NCBI GenBank assembly: GCA_903929315.1
Contig: CAIYUC010000162.1
Location: forward strand, 1 to 33,537
Length of the DNA stretch: 33,537 nucleotides
Direction: 5' to 3'
Source: an uncultured Bacteroidales bacterium
GTDB taxonomy: Bacteria > Bacteroidota > Bacteroidia > Bacteroidales > FEN-979
Each line of letters begins with the position of its first letter. Position 1 is the first letter of the stretch. Of the stretch, positions 8,551 through 17,558 are shown piece by piece. Both the position numbers and the translations under genes were made by a program. The notes below the pieces were generated by a model. It did not search any database and was not told the origin of the DNA. It saw only the letters and a list, made by a program, of their open reading frames with translations.

Positions 8551-9570
8551 TTATTTGTCAAGCATCTTACTCCACTCGTATTTCTTTCTTTTCTTCCAGT
8601 CTCCTTTATGGTAAACATAACTGCTGATTAAAGGCAGTACGGAAGTCGCTTCGGCATAAACCATTTTTTCGAATTCGGTTTCTACTTTCCCCCAGGAAGA
8701 AGCTTCTTTCAGTGTTGAGCTGGAACAGGCTCCATCACGTGCGTCTGCAACGGTTATTTGTACGGCATATTTGTGCATCGGTACTTCTTTTCCTAAAACT
8801 TCAGCGCAGATGACGGTGTCCTGAATGAAATTTTTCGGGACTCCCCCTCCTATCATAAACAATCCTGAAGTTTTCGCCGCCATTTTAATCTTTGTCAGTT
8901 CCAGGAAGTCTTTGACGGAATCGATGGAAACATGTTTGGCAGGATGTTCCCATTGGTGCATAACCAAGCCAAATCCGGCGCTGCTGTCGGTAAACGCCGG
9001 ACAAAATATTGGAACATTATGTTCATAACAAGCCTGAACCAATGAATCTTTTTTCTTCGAATTCTTTACCAGGTATTTTCCCATTTCACGAATGAATTCC
9101 CTGGAAGAATAAGGTTTTGGTTCCAATGAATCTGCAATTTTTTTTATGGTCATATCACATACCTGCAGTTCTTCCTCATCAATGTAAGTATCATAGATCC
9201 TGTCGATATACAATTTCCTGAGAAGTTTATCATCGACTTCGCAGGATCCTTTGTAATGTCTGAACCCTAGCGCTTCAAAAAAGTCCATATCCACAATAGA
9301 GGCGCCTGTAGAAACAATTGCATCCACCATATTACTTTTGACCATGTCCACATAAACCTGCATACATCCTGCAGCGCTGGTACTGCCCGCAATGGTAAGA
9401 AAAATGGTGCACTCCTTGTCTTTTATCATTCTGTTCAGGATGTCTGCAGCTATTGCTGTGTCCCTCGATGTGAACGACATCTCGCGCATGCTATCGATAA
9501 TAGGGATTGTATTGATCTTTTTAATGTCAAAATGTGTCACTGGATCCTTTAATAGATCTTGCTTTTTCAT
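8551..9570 (-). CDS. deoxyhypusine synthase family protein (possible homospermidine synthase)
   Basis: Deoxyhypusine synthase moves the aminobutyl group of spermidine to a lysine of eIF5A in eukaryotes and archaea. Bacteria lack eIF5A, and some bacterial homologues act as homospermidine synthases or on other amine acceptors. The 339-residue protein has an NAD-binding region with MIGGGVPKNF (about 239-248) and the catalytic-lysine motif EASSWGKV, with Lys295 equivalent to human Lys329. It is therefore probably active. It lies 83 nt downstream of arginine decarboxylase on the same strand, which supports a role in polyamine synthesis. Which polyamine is made cannot be decided from sequence. Confidence 0.9.
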   Translation of the reverse strand: MKKQDLLKDPVTHFDIKKINTIPIIDSMREMSFTSRDTAIAADILNRMIKDKECTIFLTIAGSTSAAGCMQVYVDMVKSNMVDAIVSTGASIVDMDFFEALGFRHYKGSCEVDDKLLRKLYIDRIYDTYIDEEELQVCDMTIKKIADSLEPKPYSSREFIREMGKYLVKNSKKKDSLVQACYEHNVPIFCPAFTDSSAGFGLVMHQWEHPAKHVSIDSVKDFLELTKIKMAAKTSGLFMIGGGVPKNFIQDTVICAEVLGKEVPMHKYAVQITVADARDGACSSSTLKEASSWGKVETEFEKMVYAEATSVLPLISSYVYHKGDWKKRKKYEWSKMLDK

Positions 9571-9603
9571 ATGGATTTTTTTTGTAAAAATAGGAAAAAA
9601 GCG

Positions 9604-9653
9604 GATTCTCGATACTCGATTCTCGATACTCGATGCTCGATATAATTACGAAT
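9604..9653. repeat. 7-bp tandem array, GATACTC/GATTCTC/GATGCTC plus ATTACGA-like tail
   Basis: Five units (GATTCTC, GATACTC, GATTCTC, GATACTC, GATGCTC) at 9604-9638 are followed by two diverged units up to 9653. Read leftward the array begins at the base directly after the TAA stop of the arginine decarboxylase gene and stays in 7-bp register. It lies between arginine decarboxylase and the DHS-family gene. Confidence 0.85.
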
Positions 9654-11045
9654 TTAGTAACCAAGTATCTTCAGCATGGATTTAAAGCTTTGTTCCTTGG
9701 AAAAGAGTTTTGTCGTAATCTCGTCGTTTTCATCAAAATCAATTAGGACGTGTTTTGGTGCGGGGATCAGGCAGTGTTGAATGCCTCCATACCCTCCAAT
9801 GGCTTCCTGGTATGCCCCGGTATGGAATAAGCCGATATATTGCGGTTCTTTCTCATTCAATTTAGGCAGATAAACCGTATTGGAATGACCTTCCGCATTG
9901 TAATAATCTTCGCTGTCACAGGTTAACCCTCCCAAGAAAATCCTTTCATATTCCTGGTCCCAGTTATTTACTGCTAACAGTATAAACTTTTTATTGATCG
10001 CCCAGGTATCCGGCAATGTATTCATAAAGGAGCTGTCAATCATATTCCAGACCTCCCGGTCATTTTGTCTCTTTTGGTCAATAATTGAAAACAGGACTGC
10101 TCCACTTTCTCCGACTGTGAATGATCCGAATTCAGTAAATATATCCGGATCAGGGACTTCATTTCTCTCGCATATACTTTTTATTTGGGCTATAATCTCT
10201 TCCGACATGTACTCATAATCATAATTGAAATAAAGAGAGTTCTTAACCGGGAATCCCCCTCCGATATTTAATGTGGTCAGTTCAGGACAAATTTTCTTCA
10301 GATCACAATACACACTAACGCTCTTACTTAGTTCATTCCAATAGTAAGCAGTATCTTTGATGCCGGTATTAATAAAGAAGTGTAGCATCTTAAGTTCAAA
10401 ATTCGGATTATCTTTTATCTTCTCAAGATAATATGGAACGATATCATTGTATCTGACCCCGAGACGGGAGGTATAAAAATCGAATTTGGGTTCTTCTTCA
10501 GATGCAATTCTTATCCCGATTTTAATTTTGGTTTTTGCATCCGTCTTGTATTTATCGAGTTCAAACAAGTTATCCAGTACAGGAATAGTATTTACAAAAC
10601 CATCATTGATGAGCCTCATGATGAATTCAATATACTGCGGTCGCTTGAACCCATTGCAGATAATATATCTTTCTTTTCCAAGTTTCCCCGTTTCATATAA
10701 TGTATTTATTATAGGAATATCAAAAGCGGATGAAGTTTCCAAATGTATATCATGTTTCAGCGCTTCTTCAAGGACAAAACTGAAATGCGAACTCTTAGTA
10801 CAGTAACAGTATTGGTAGTCACCCTGGTAATCTACTTTAGCCATCGCAACATTAAAAAGTCGTTTTGCTTTTTGTATCTGGGTACCGATCTTTGGCAGAA
10901 AAGTTATTTTTAAAGGAGTACCATATTGCTTTATGATATCCATTAATGGAACCTGATGAAAATAAAGCTCATTGTCAACAACTTTAAATTCTTCCTGTGG
11001 AAAATCAAAAGTCTGCTCAATCAGATCAATATATTTATTTTTCAT
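9654..11045 (-). CDS. speA: arginine decarboxylase (Bacteroidota short form, PLP-dependent)
   Basis: It decarboxylates arginine to agmatine, the entry to putrescine and spermidine/homospermidine synthesis. It is a fold type III (alanine-racemase-like barrel) PLP enzyme. The PLP lysine is Lys84 in YCTKSSHF, the phosphate-binding glycine loop is LNIGGGFPV, and the catalytic cysteine is in LTCDSEDYY near the C-terminus. At 463 residues it is much shorter than E. coli SpeA (about 650) and matches the short form common in Bacteroidota. It leads a leftward cluster with the DHS-family gene. A TAnnTTTG-like box lies 79 nt upstream. A related decarboxylase specificity cannot be fully excluded. Confidence 0.85.
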   Translation of the reverse strand: MKNKYIDLIEQTFDFPQEEFKVVDNELYFHQVPLMDIIKQYGTPLKITFLPKIGTQIQKAKRLFNVAMAKVDYQGDYQYCYCTKSSHFSFVLEEALKHDIHLETSSAFDIPIINTLYETGKLGKERYIICNGFKRPQYIEFIMRLINDGFVNTIPVLDNLFELDKYKTDAKTKIKIGIRIASEEEPKFDFYTSRLGVRYNDIVPYYLEKIKDNPNFELKMLHFFINTGIKDTAYYWNELSKSVSVYCDLKKICPELTTLNIGGGFPVKNSLYFNYDYEYMSEEIIAQIKSICERNEVPDPDIFTEFGSFTVGESGAVLFSIIDQKRQNDREVWNMIDSSFMNTLPDTWAINKKFILLAVNNWDQEYERIFLGGLTCDSEDYYNAEGHSNTVYLPKLNEKEPQYIGLFHTGAYQEAIGGYGGIQHCLIPAPKHVLIDFDENDEITTKLFSKEQSFKSMLKILGY

Positions 11046-11123
11046 GATCTTAAATATTAAATGTATATCACCTGGATTACCAAAATATGTCTAATGTAAT
11101 TAACCCGGATTCAAGTAAAATTG

Positions 11124-11131
11124 CAAAAGTA
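11124..11131 (-). promoter_or_regulatory. putative -7 promoter box for arginine decarboxylase
   Basis: Read leftward, TACTTTTG matches TAnnTTTG. A TTTA lies 18 nt further upstream as a 3/4 match to the -33 TTTG box. The leader to the ATG at 11045 would be about 70 nt. Confidence 0.4.
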
Positions 11132-11273
11132 AGCTAATATTATCTAAAATAAAATTGGACTATATCTTTTTTAAGGTGTAAGACTTGAAGGACTGAGAGA
11201 ACAAAGATATTTACGATTGGACGATCTTAGAGGTACGGTTAAATTGTACGAGTGACGATCGATGATTAAATTA

Positions 11274-11308
11274 ATCGTAAATTGTAAATCAAAAATTCAA
11301 TCTAAAAT
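11274..11308. repeat. degenerate 7-bp array (ATCGTAA/ATTGTAA/ATCAAAA)
   Basis: Five loosely related A/T-rich heptamers sit in the 436-nt gap between the divergent arginine decarboxylase and AmrB genes. Apart from the sites listed separately, the gap shows no convincing open frame. Confidence 0.5.
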
Positions 11309-11313
11309 CGAAA

Positions 11314-11337
11314 AACCTGCCTGCCGTCTGGCAGGTT
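11314..11337. repeat. perfect hairpin AACCTGCC/GGCAGGTT
   Basis: An 8-bp perfect inverted repeat with an 8-nt loop (TGCCGTCT). It lies in a non-coding gap and resembles a dispersed GCCTGCC palindrome; compare the shorter hairpin at 2236-2251. There is no long T-run, so terminator function is doubtful. Confidence 0.6.
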
Positions 11338-11397
11338 TGCGTTTCTGCGGTTTTATAAAAAAATTTACTCTTCAGACTTCTTCCCATGGGAGGGGCT

Positions 11398-11446
11398 CGA
11401 CGAACTTGTGTATTAAAAATTACAAGTTCAGATTCATTAGCGTCGA
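11398..11446 (+). promoter_or_regulatory. inverted repeat upstream of the AmrB gene
   Basis: GAACTTGT (11402-11409) and ACAAGTTC (11422-11429) form a perfect 8-bp stem with a 12-nt A/T-rich loop. An outer TCGACG (11398-11403) / CGTCGA (11441-11446) pair adds a second level. It ends 35 nt before the AmrB ATG, so it could be an operator or leader structure. No known motif is recognised. Confidence 0.4.
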
Positions 11447-11481
11447 TTTAGGATTAATTTTACGGGATAAATAATCGCACC

Positions 11482-12588
11482 ATGAAATATTTTAAAATAT
11501 ATGCACTCATTCTGATCCCGGTCCTTTCTTTACTCTTCCAGGGGTCAGCCCAGAAACGGGAATTCCGGATGAAAAAACCGGTTGATACAATCGGATTTGC
11601 TACAAAAGCCTGGCAAATGGATTCCGTCATGAAACGCATCAACCACCTCCAGGGACTTGAAAAAGCATTGGCCCTCAAAAAAGCAAACATTGATGATAAA
11701 ACTCCCTGGAAAGCTGTTATTTGCCCTCATGATGATTATACCTATGTTGGTTGGTTGTATCCCGCTGTGCTTCAGAATGTGAAATCAAACACGATCATTT
11801 TTTTCGGGGTTGCCCATAAGGCGAAACAGTTCAAGATCGAAAATTATATAGTATTCGATAATTTTGATAAATGGACCGAACCTTACGGACCAGTGAGTGT
11901 TTCAAACCTAAGGAAAGAGATCATTGATGCTCTTCCGAAAAGTATTTACATCATTCATGACAGTCTTCAGCAATCTGAACATTCCGTTGAAGCGATCATT
12001 CCATTCCTTCAATATTCTAACAGGAATATCCGGATCATTTCGATCCTCGTTCCCTATATGCCTTTCAGCCGGATGGATGAGATTTCCACCCCGCTTTCTG
12101 AAGCGCTTGTAAAAGTGATGAAAAAACACAACCTGGAGTGGGGAAAAGATATCGCCATCGTGATCTCCACCGATGCTGTACATTATGGTGACCAGGATTG
12201 GGGAGGTCAGAATTATGCTCCTTATGGCTGTGACAATGATGGTTATACAAAAGCGAAATACCTCGAATCAGAAATCATTAATAATTGCCTGACAGGTACC
12301 ATCCGGACAAAGAATATTACATCTTTTATAGGATATACTTTAAAAGCGGACGATTATAAATCTTATAAATGGACCTGGTGCGGCAGGTATTCTGTTCCTT
12401 TCGGATTACTTACTGCAATGAAGATGCAGGAAATTCTTGGAAAAGGAGAACTTTTAAAAGGGACCCTGATAGGATATAGCACCTCCATATCCGGAATCCC
12501 ACTCCCGGTTTCAGACATAGGGATGGGAAAAACAGCCATCGCCACGCTTCATCATTGGGTAGGCTATTGTGGGGTTGGATACAAATGA
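11482..12588 (+). CDS. amrB: AmmeMemoRadiSam system protein B (MEMO1 family), exported
   Basis: A MEMO-family protein, related to human MEMO1 and class III extradiol dioxygenases. It has a clear N-terminal signal peptide (MKYFKIYALILIPVLSLLFQ, cut near SAQ at about 22-24), so it is predicted to act outside the cytoplasm. The putative metal/active-site residues of the family are kept: CPHDDYTYVGW (His83), FGVAH (His112), SEHSVEAIIPFLQ (His167), ISTDAVHYG (His234) and WCGRY (Cys300). The length of 368 is longer than cytosolic AmrB (about 270-300). A methyltransferase and an OsmC gene follow on the same strand. Its reaction is unknown; the partner radical SAM enzyme is at 20617. Confidence 0.85.
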   Translation: MKYFKIYALILIPVLSLLFQGSAQKREFRMKKPVDTIGFATKAWQMDSVMKRINHLQGLEKALALKKANIDDKTPWKAVICPHDDYTYVGWLYPAVLQNVKSNTIIFFGVAHKAKQFKIENYIVFDNFDKWTEPYGPVSVSNLRKEIIDALPKSIYIIHDSLQQSEHSVEAIIPFLQYSNRNIRIISILVPYMPFSRMDEISTPLSEALVKVMKKHNLEWGKDIAIVISTDAVHYGDQDWGGQNYAPYGCDNDGYTKAKYLESEIINNCLTGTIRTKNITSFIGYTLKADDYKSYKWTWCGRYSVPFGLLTAMKMQEILGKGELLKGTLIGYSTSISGIPLPVSDIGMGKTAIATLHHWVGYCGVGYK

Positions 12589-12619
12589 CAGGTGTAATTT
12601 TTTTATAAGAGAAACATGT

Positions 12620-13321
12620 ATGGATTATAATCCGATTGCAGGGAAATATGACAGCTACGAAAAGGATGCAACGACACTCTGGTTGCTGGGATATCCTTTT
12701 GTGATTAAATATCTTGAACCCGTCACGAATAAAAAGATCCTTGATTATGGATGTGGCAGCGGAATATTCAGCCGTTATCTCCGTGACAACGGCGCCATGG
12801 TGACCGGAGCAGATGTTTCGGAAACGATGATCGAAGTTGCCAGATTGAATGATCCTGAAAATATAAGCTATCACACTATATCCTCAGGTGAAGCAGGTTT
12901 CCTGCCGGATAGTTCCTTTGATCATGTGGTTTCCAATTTTGTTCTTTGTACGATACCTTCCCTTCATGAGATCCGGAAGATCATAAAAGAAATTCATCGT
13001 GTCCTGAAGAAAAATGGTGTGTTCATCATTATGAATTCCAATTGGGGAAGATACAATGGAAAGGAGTTCATTTCCTATAAATTGGAATATTGTAAAAACC
13101 TTTTGCCGGGTCAAAGGGTCAATGCTATATTAAAAACCGATCCCCCGATCATTTTCGAGGATTACTTCTGGTCAAGGGAAGATTATACTCAATCATTGCT
13201 GGATTGCGGGTTTACTATTCAGACTATTGAAGAACCGATGGCAGAAAGCGACCAGGCTCCATGGGTTGATGAAGTAACGCATCCTCCATTTATCATCTTT
13301 ATTGCAATAAAAAACTTTTAA
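12620..13321 (+). CDS. class I SAM-dependent methyltransferase
   Basis: A 233-residue Rossmann-fold methyltransferase. SAM-binding motif I is LDYGCGSGIF (about 41-50), motif II acidic residue lies in VTGADVSETMI, and VVSNFVLCTIPS matches the post-II region of UbiE/Methyltransf_11 proteins. I start at the ATG at 12620 (MDYNPIAGKYDSYE); an upstream in-frame start at 12569 would overlap amrB. It lies 31 nt after amrB and 10 nt before the osmC gene, suggesting one transcript. Its substrate is not identifiable. Confidence 0.88.
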   Translation: MDYNPIAGKYDSYEKDATTLWLLGYPFVIKYLEPVTNKKILDYGCGSGIFSRYLRDNGAMVTGADVSETMIEVARLNDPENISYHTISSGEAGFLPDSSFDHVVSNFVLCTIPSLHEIRKIIKEIHRVLKKNGVFIIMNSNWGRYNGKEFISYKLEYCKNLLPGQRVNAILKTDPPIIFEDYFWSREDYTQSLLDCGFTIQTIEEPMAESDQAPWVDEVTHPPFIIFIAIKNF

Positions 13322-13331
13322 AAACATAAAC

Positions 13332-13736
13332 ATGAAAACTATAGAAACCATCTATATTGGCGGATTAAGAACGAAAGCCCTGCATGTACGGTCAGGGAAT
13401 ATTCTTATCACGGATGCTCCGGTTGAAAACCAGGGAAAAGGTGAATATTTCTCCCCTACTGATCTTGTCGCTACTGCTTTAGGCAGCTGTATCCTGACAA
13501 CAGTAGGCATTGTAGCCGGGCGGGAAAACTTCAATATTGATGATACAACCTTAGACATCACCAAAATTATGGCCGATAATCCACGCAGGATCGGAGAGAT
13601 CATCATTGAAATGAATTTTCCCCGGAACGATTACACCGATCTTCAAAAAAAGCTGATCGAAATTACGGCAAGAGGCTGTCCGGTTGCAAGAAGTCTGCAT
13701 CCGGATGTAAAACAAACGATTATATTCAATTATTGA
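13332..13736 (+). CDS. OsmC family protein
   Basis: OsmC/Ohr-family proteins reduce organic hydroperoxides with two redox cysteines. Both are present: Cys53 in ALGSCILTTVG and Cys116 in ARGCPVARSLHP. The length (134 residues) and the SPTDLVATAL motif fit the OsmC subgroup of small cytoplasmic peroxidases. It is third in a probable amrB-methyltransferase-osmC transcript. Its TGA stop is the first triplet of an octamer array. Confidence 0.92.
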   Translation: MKTIETIYIGGLRTKALHVRSGNILITDAPVENQGKGEYFSPTDLVATALGSCILTTVGIVAGRENFNIDDTTLDITKIMADNPRRIGEIIIEMNFPRNDYTDLQKKLIEITARGCPVARSLHPDVKQTIIFNY

Positions 13737-13789
13737 AACTGGTGAACTGGTGAAATAAAAAGAAGCGAAATAGTGAAGTAGCGAAATAG
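13734..13789. repeat. 8-bp degenerate tandem array (7 units)
   Basis: Units TGAAACTG, GTGAACTG, GTGAAATA, AAAAGAAG, CGAAATAG, TGAAGTAG and CGAAATAG run in unbroken 8-bp register from the osmC stop codon to the GC-rich palindrome at 13791. The first three bases are the osmC TGA. Confidence 0.75.
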
Positions 13790-13790
13790 T

Positions 13791-13820
13791 AGCTCGCGCG
13801 CGCTTGCAGCACGTGCGGAG
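13791..13820. repeat. GC-rich palindromic dispersed repeat, copy A
   Basis: It begins AGCTCGCGCGCG and ends CACGTGCGGAG. It aligns over about 30 nt with 20498-20527 and with the complement of the two copies at 26296 and 26350. The rest of the gap to the next gene (13821-13927) shows nothing recognisable. Confidence 0.75.
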
Positions 13821-13927
13821 TCTGAAAGGTTTTTGGGTTCTTCTTGGCTTTACAGGCAACTCATTGAATTAAGCAGATGTCTATTGAATATAATCCCTGA
13901 TTACTGTACTTATAAAAATCCAACAAA

Positions 13928-16474
13928 ATGAGTAAAAAATCTACTTTATATTTCATGTTGATCATGTTAATTCCAACTGTCGTTCTGGGGCAATTTCCCG
14001 GAACATGGTCCAGCCGCGGTATTGGCGGCGGGGGAGCCTTGTACTCTCCTTCTATCAACCCTGCTAACCCACAGGAATTGTACATGGGTTGTGATATGAG
14101 CGATCTTTTTCATTCGACAGACATGGGCGCCACATGGTCAGAAGTGAGTTTCCTTCAGCTTGAAGGAGGCCATGATGCATGTGTTCAATTTACCAGTGAT
14201 CCATCCATCCGTTATACTGTGGATTATACATCTGTCGCCGGTTCTGATTATATCCGTCCGATGAAAAGTACGGATGGAGGGAATTCATGGACCATCCTCA
14301 GTGGAAACCCCTATCCCCTTACACCCAACGGGGATATTCTGCGGTTACTTGCCGACTATGATCATCCGGATAACCTGATCATCGCCGATTATGGAACGAT
14401 CTATTTTTCATCCGACGGGGGAGCATCATTCCACCAGATCCATACGAACAACTCTTCCGGTGCAGGAAACCATATTGCAGGCGTGTTCTTTGATATTCCG
14501 GATGTCTATATCGGGACTAACGATGGACTTCTCGTTTCCACGAATAGCGGAACTACCTTTTCGGTAATGACCACAACTGGGATACCTGCCGGAGAATACA
14601 TGTTGTCGTTTGCCGGAGCAAAACAAAATACAACTACCCGGTTTTTTTGCCTGACTGCAACGAATGTGTGGGCCGGGTATCAATACGGAAGCAATTACTG
14701 GAATGCCATGAAAGGAGTTTATCAGATGGATAATGCCAGTGGTCCATGGATTTCAAGGACAGCAGGGATAACCATGGGAACTGATTTCCCGGTATTCGTT
14801 GGGATGGCAAGTAATAATACCGATATCAGCTATTTAAGCGGCGGCAGTTCTTCCGGGAATCCCATTGTGATGAAATCCGTGAGCGGCGGATCATGGACCC
14901 ATGTTTTCCTGACTTCAAACAACCAGAATATCTTTACAGGCTGGTGCGGATCGGGAGGAGATCATGGATGGAGTTTTGCTGAAGCGCCTTTTGGATTCAC
15001 TGTATGTTATAACGACGCAAACAGGGTAATGTTCACCGATTATTCCGATGCTCATATAACAACGGATGGAGGGACAACCTGGCAACAACAGTATCTGAAT
15101 CAGGCAGATCAGAACCCGATGAATGCGCCTACTCCGAAAGGGAAAAGATATCACGGTATCGGGATAGAAAATACCTCATGTTGGGATCTTCTCTGGACAG
15201 ACAGTCTTAATGTTTACGCCGGATTCTCTGACATAAACGGGATCATGACAGATGATAAAGGGCAAAGCTGGAAATTCATCCCGAATCTGACTCAAAATTC
15301 AGTATATAAGATCATCAGGGATGCCAGTGGAATTATTTATGCAGCGACTTCGAATGTACATGACCTTTATCAATCTACACGAATTTATGATGCACAGATC
15401 AATGCAGGAACAGGAGCCGTTTATTTTTCACAGGATAACGGGAACAGTTTTGGAGTACTCCACAACTTTAACCATCCTGTTGTCTGGATCGCTCTCGATC
15501 CGATAAACGCGAACAGGATGTATGCCAGTGTGCTGCATAGCAGTAAGGCGACTATCGGCGGACTTTATGTTACAAACAATCTGAATGCAGGCGCTGGCTC
15601 TACCTGGAATAAAATGTCAAATCCACCCAGAAGCAACGGGCACCCTTATACGATCAATGTTTTAAATAACGGGGATCTTGTGGTCAGTTATTCGGCAAGA
15701 AAACCCACTTCTTCCACTGCTTTCACTGACAGTTCAGGAGTGTATTACTATAATTACGCGACTTCCGCATGGTATGACCGTTCACATACCAACATGAGAT
15801 TCTGGACACAGGATGTTGTGATCGATCCGAATGATGCATCACAAAGTACATGGTATGGATGTGTATTCACAGGATGGGGTACTTCGGGTATCAGTGGTAC
15901 AGGAGGAATGTACAGAACTACAGATAAAGGGCTCAACTGGGTCCTGATTAATAATAACTTCCGTGTTAATTCATGCACTATAAACCCGGCCAATCCGGAT
16001 GAGTTGTATATGACGACAGAGATCGATGGATTATGGTATTGTGCGAATGCAACCATAACTCTTCCTACTTTCACACAGGTATCCTCTTACCCCTTTCGTC
16101 ATCCCATGAGAGTTTTCTATAACCCTTACAAATCTAGTGAACTCTGGGTTACTTCATTTGGAAATGGGATAAAAGTCGGGGGAGGATCTGGTCCTTTTGG
16201 GATTAGCGAATTATCAAAAACAGATAATCCGGTGGTTACCGTTTCACCAAATCCCTGCCGTGAATTTTTAACATTATTTATGGAAACATATAACCCTGTT
16301 TCACATTATACGTATTCTCTTTATGATCTTTCCGGGAATGAAGTAAGTCATGGCATTCTTTCGAAACAAACCATGATCCGTTTTGCTGGAAAATCCATGT
16401 CAGCGGGATTCTATTTCCTGAAAGTGTCTGATGGTCTGAATATTATAGCGAATAAAAAAGTGATAAAAATGTAG
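13928..16474 (+). CDS. secreted Asp-box (BNR/GH74-like) protein with T9SS sorting domain
   Basis: An 848-residue exported protein. The signal peptide is residues 1-21 (LIMLIPTVVLGQ). At least seven Asp-box motifs mark a beta-propeller, for example STDGGNSW, SSDGGASF, STNSGTTF, TTDGGTTW, TDDKGQSW, SQDNGNSF and TTDKGLNW. The early SSRGIGGGGALYSPSINP followed by ANPQELYMGCDMSDLFHS resembles GH74/xyloglucanase- and VPS10-like propellers. The last 80 or so residues (VTVSPNPCREFL to FYFLKVSDG) form a type A T9SS sorting domain, so the protein should be secreted and anchored at the cell surface. A glycan-degrading role is plausible, but the catalytic acids of GH74 were not verified. Confidence 0.85.
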   Translation: MSKKSTLYFMLIMLIPTVVLGQFPGTWSSRGIGGGGALYSPSINPANPQELYMGCDMSDLFHSTDMGATWSEVSFLQLEGGHDACVQFTSDPSIRYTVDYTSVAGSDYIRPMKSTDGGNSWTILSGNPYPLTPNGDILRLLADYDHPDNLIIADYGTIYFSSDGGASFHQIHTNNSSGAGNHIAGVFFDIPDVYIGTNDGLLVSTNSGTTFSVMTTTGIPAGEYMLSFAGAKQNTTTRFFCLTATNVWAGYQYGSNYWNAMKGVYQMDNASGPWISRTAGITMGTDFPVFVGMASNNTDISYLSGGSSSGNPIVMKSVSGGSWTHVFLTSNNQNIFTGWCGSGGDHGWSFAEAPFGFTVCYNDANRVMFTDYSDAHITTDGGTTWQQQYLNQADQNPMNAPTPKGKRYHGIGIENTSCWDLLWTDSLNVYAGFSDINGIMTDDKGQSWKFIPNLTQNSVYKIIRDASGIIYAATSNVHDLYQSTRIYDAQINAGTGAVYFSQDNGNSFGVLHNFNHPVVWIALDPINANRMYASVLHSSKATIGGLYVTNNLNAGAGSTWNKMSNPPRSNGHPYTINVLNNGDLVVSYSARKPTSSTAFTDSSGVYYYNYATSAWYDRSHTNMRFWTQDVVIDPNDASQSTWYGCVFTGWGTSGISGTGGMYRTTDKGLNWVLINNNFRVNSCTINPANPDELYMTTEIDGLWYCANATITLPTFTQVSSYPFRHPMRVFYNPYKSSELWVTSFGNGIKVGGGSGPFGISELSKTDNPVVTVSPNPCREFLTLFMETYNPVSHYTYSLYDLSGNEVSHGILSKQTMIRFAGKSMSAGFYFLKVSDGLNIIANKKVIKM

Positions 16475-16495
16475 TAAATGCTTCTTTTTACCGGA

Positions 16496-16547
16496 GAGAC
16501 GCAGAGACGCAGAGAAATAAGTTGCTGATATTAAACTGTTTGCGTCT
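16496..16547. repeat. hairpin repeat with AGACGCA arms
   Basis: Two AGACGCA copies (16497-16503 and 16505-16511) can pair with TGCGTCT at 16541-16547. The right arm read in reverse, GCCAAGACGCAA, is shared with the hairpin at 21920-21998. It lies between convergent genes and may help terminate both, but there is no T-run. Bases 16548-16610 hold nothing else I recognise. Confidence 0.6.
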
Positions 16548-16610
16548 TGGCGGTTAACAAAGGCTTTACGATAGTCATTATATCATCATAGGTGGGGTGC
16601 TATTTTAATT

Positions 16611-17474
16611 TTAACCCAGATAAGCTTTCAATAATTTGCTTCGGGAAGAATGTTTAAGTCTGCGGATCGCTTTTTCCTTTATCTGGCGAACCCGTTCACG
16701 GGTCAGATCAAACATATCGCCTATTTCTTCCAGGGTATAGTTATGGGGAACACCGATTCCATAAAAAAGATTGATGATCTCTCTTTCTTTTTCTGCCAGT
16801 GTTGCGAGTGACCGCTGGATTTCCCGTGCGAGTGATTCCCTGATCAGGGGCTCATCTGTTCCAGGGACATCCTCGGATACGAACACATCCAGGAACCTCA
16901 GATCTTCGTCCTGATCCAGAGGTGCATCCACTGAGATCGTCCGTGTAGACATCTTCATGGTTTCCCGTACCTTCTTTTCAGGCATTTCCATGGCAGTGGC
17001 AAGCTCATCGGGTGAAGGCGGCCGTTCAAATCTCTGTTCCAGCTTCGAGGAGGTTTTGTTCAGCTTACTTAAAGAGCCTACCTGGTTCAATGGCAACCGG
17101 ATGATTCTTGCCTGTTCCGCCAGTGCCTGTAAAATCGATTGACGGATCCACCATACTGCATAGGATATGAATTTAAACCCGCGTGTCTCATCAAACCTTT
17201 TTGCAGCTTTTATCAGACCAAGGTTTCCCTCATTGATAAGATCGGGTAAACTCAATCCCTGATTTTGATATTGTTTTGCAACAGAAACAACAAAACGAAG
17301 ATTTGCCTTGCATAGTTTTTCCAATGCATCCTGGTCTCCGGTTTTGATCTTTTGTGCAAGAGAAACCTCTTCCTCCGGAGTGATCAATTCTTCTTTTCCG
17401 ATATCCTGCAAATATTTATCAAGTGATGCAGTTTCCCGGTTGGTTATAGATTTTGAAATTTTTAATTGTCTCAT
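16611..17474 (-). CDS. rpoD: RNA polymerase primary sigma factor RpoD (SigA)
   Basis: This is the housekeeping sigma70 factor. At 287 residues it has the compact form typical of Bacteroidota, lacking region 1.1. Region 1.2 starts near residue 15 ([17 protein letters not shown]). Region 2 holds [24 protein letters not shown] and the -10 binding helix [10 protein letters not shown]. Region 3 and a region 4 with [20 protein letters not shown] form the -35 binding helix-turn-helix. Bacteroidota SigA recognises TTTG/TAnnTTTG promoters, matching the boxes seen elsewhere in this window. The HtrA gene lies 84 nt upstream on the same strand. Confidence 0.96.
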   Translation of the reverse strand: MRQLKISKSITNRETASLDKYLQDIGKEELITPEEEVSLAQKIKTGDQDALEKLCKANLRFVVSVAKQYQNQGLSLPDLINEGNLGLIKAAKRFDETRGFKFISYAVWWIRQSILQALAEQARIIRLPLNQVGSLSKLNKTSSKLEQRFERPPSPDELATAMEMPEKKVRETMKMSTRTISVDAPLDQDEDLRFLDVFVSEDVPGTDEPLIRESLAREIQRSLATLAEKEREIINLFYGIGVPHNYTLEEIGDMFDLTRERVRQIKEKAIRRLKHSSRSKLLKAYLG

Positions 17475-17558
17475 GGTTATATCCGCTCTTGTAATTTGGT
17501 TAATAATTTGAATAAGAGAAGAACCGTCATGTCAGGGGCATCGCTCCAAATGGGCGAT

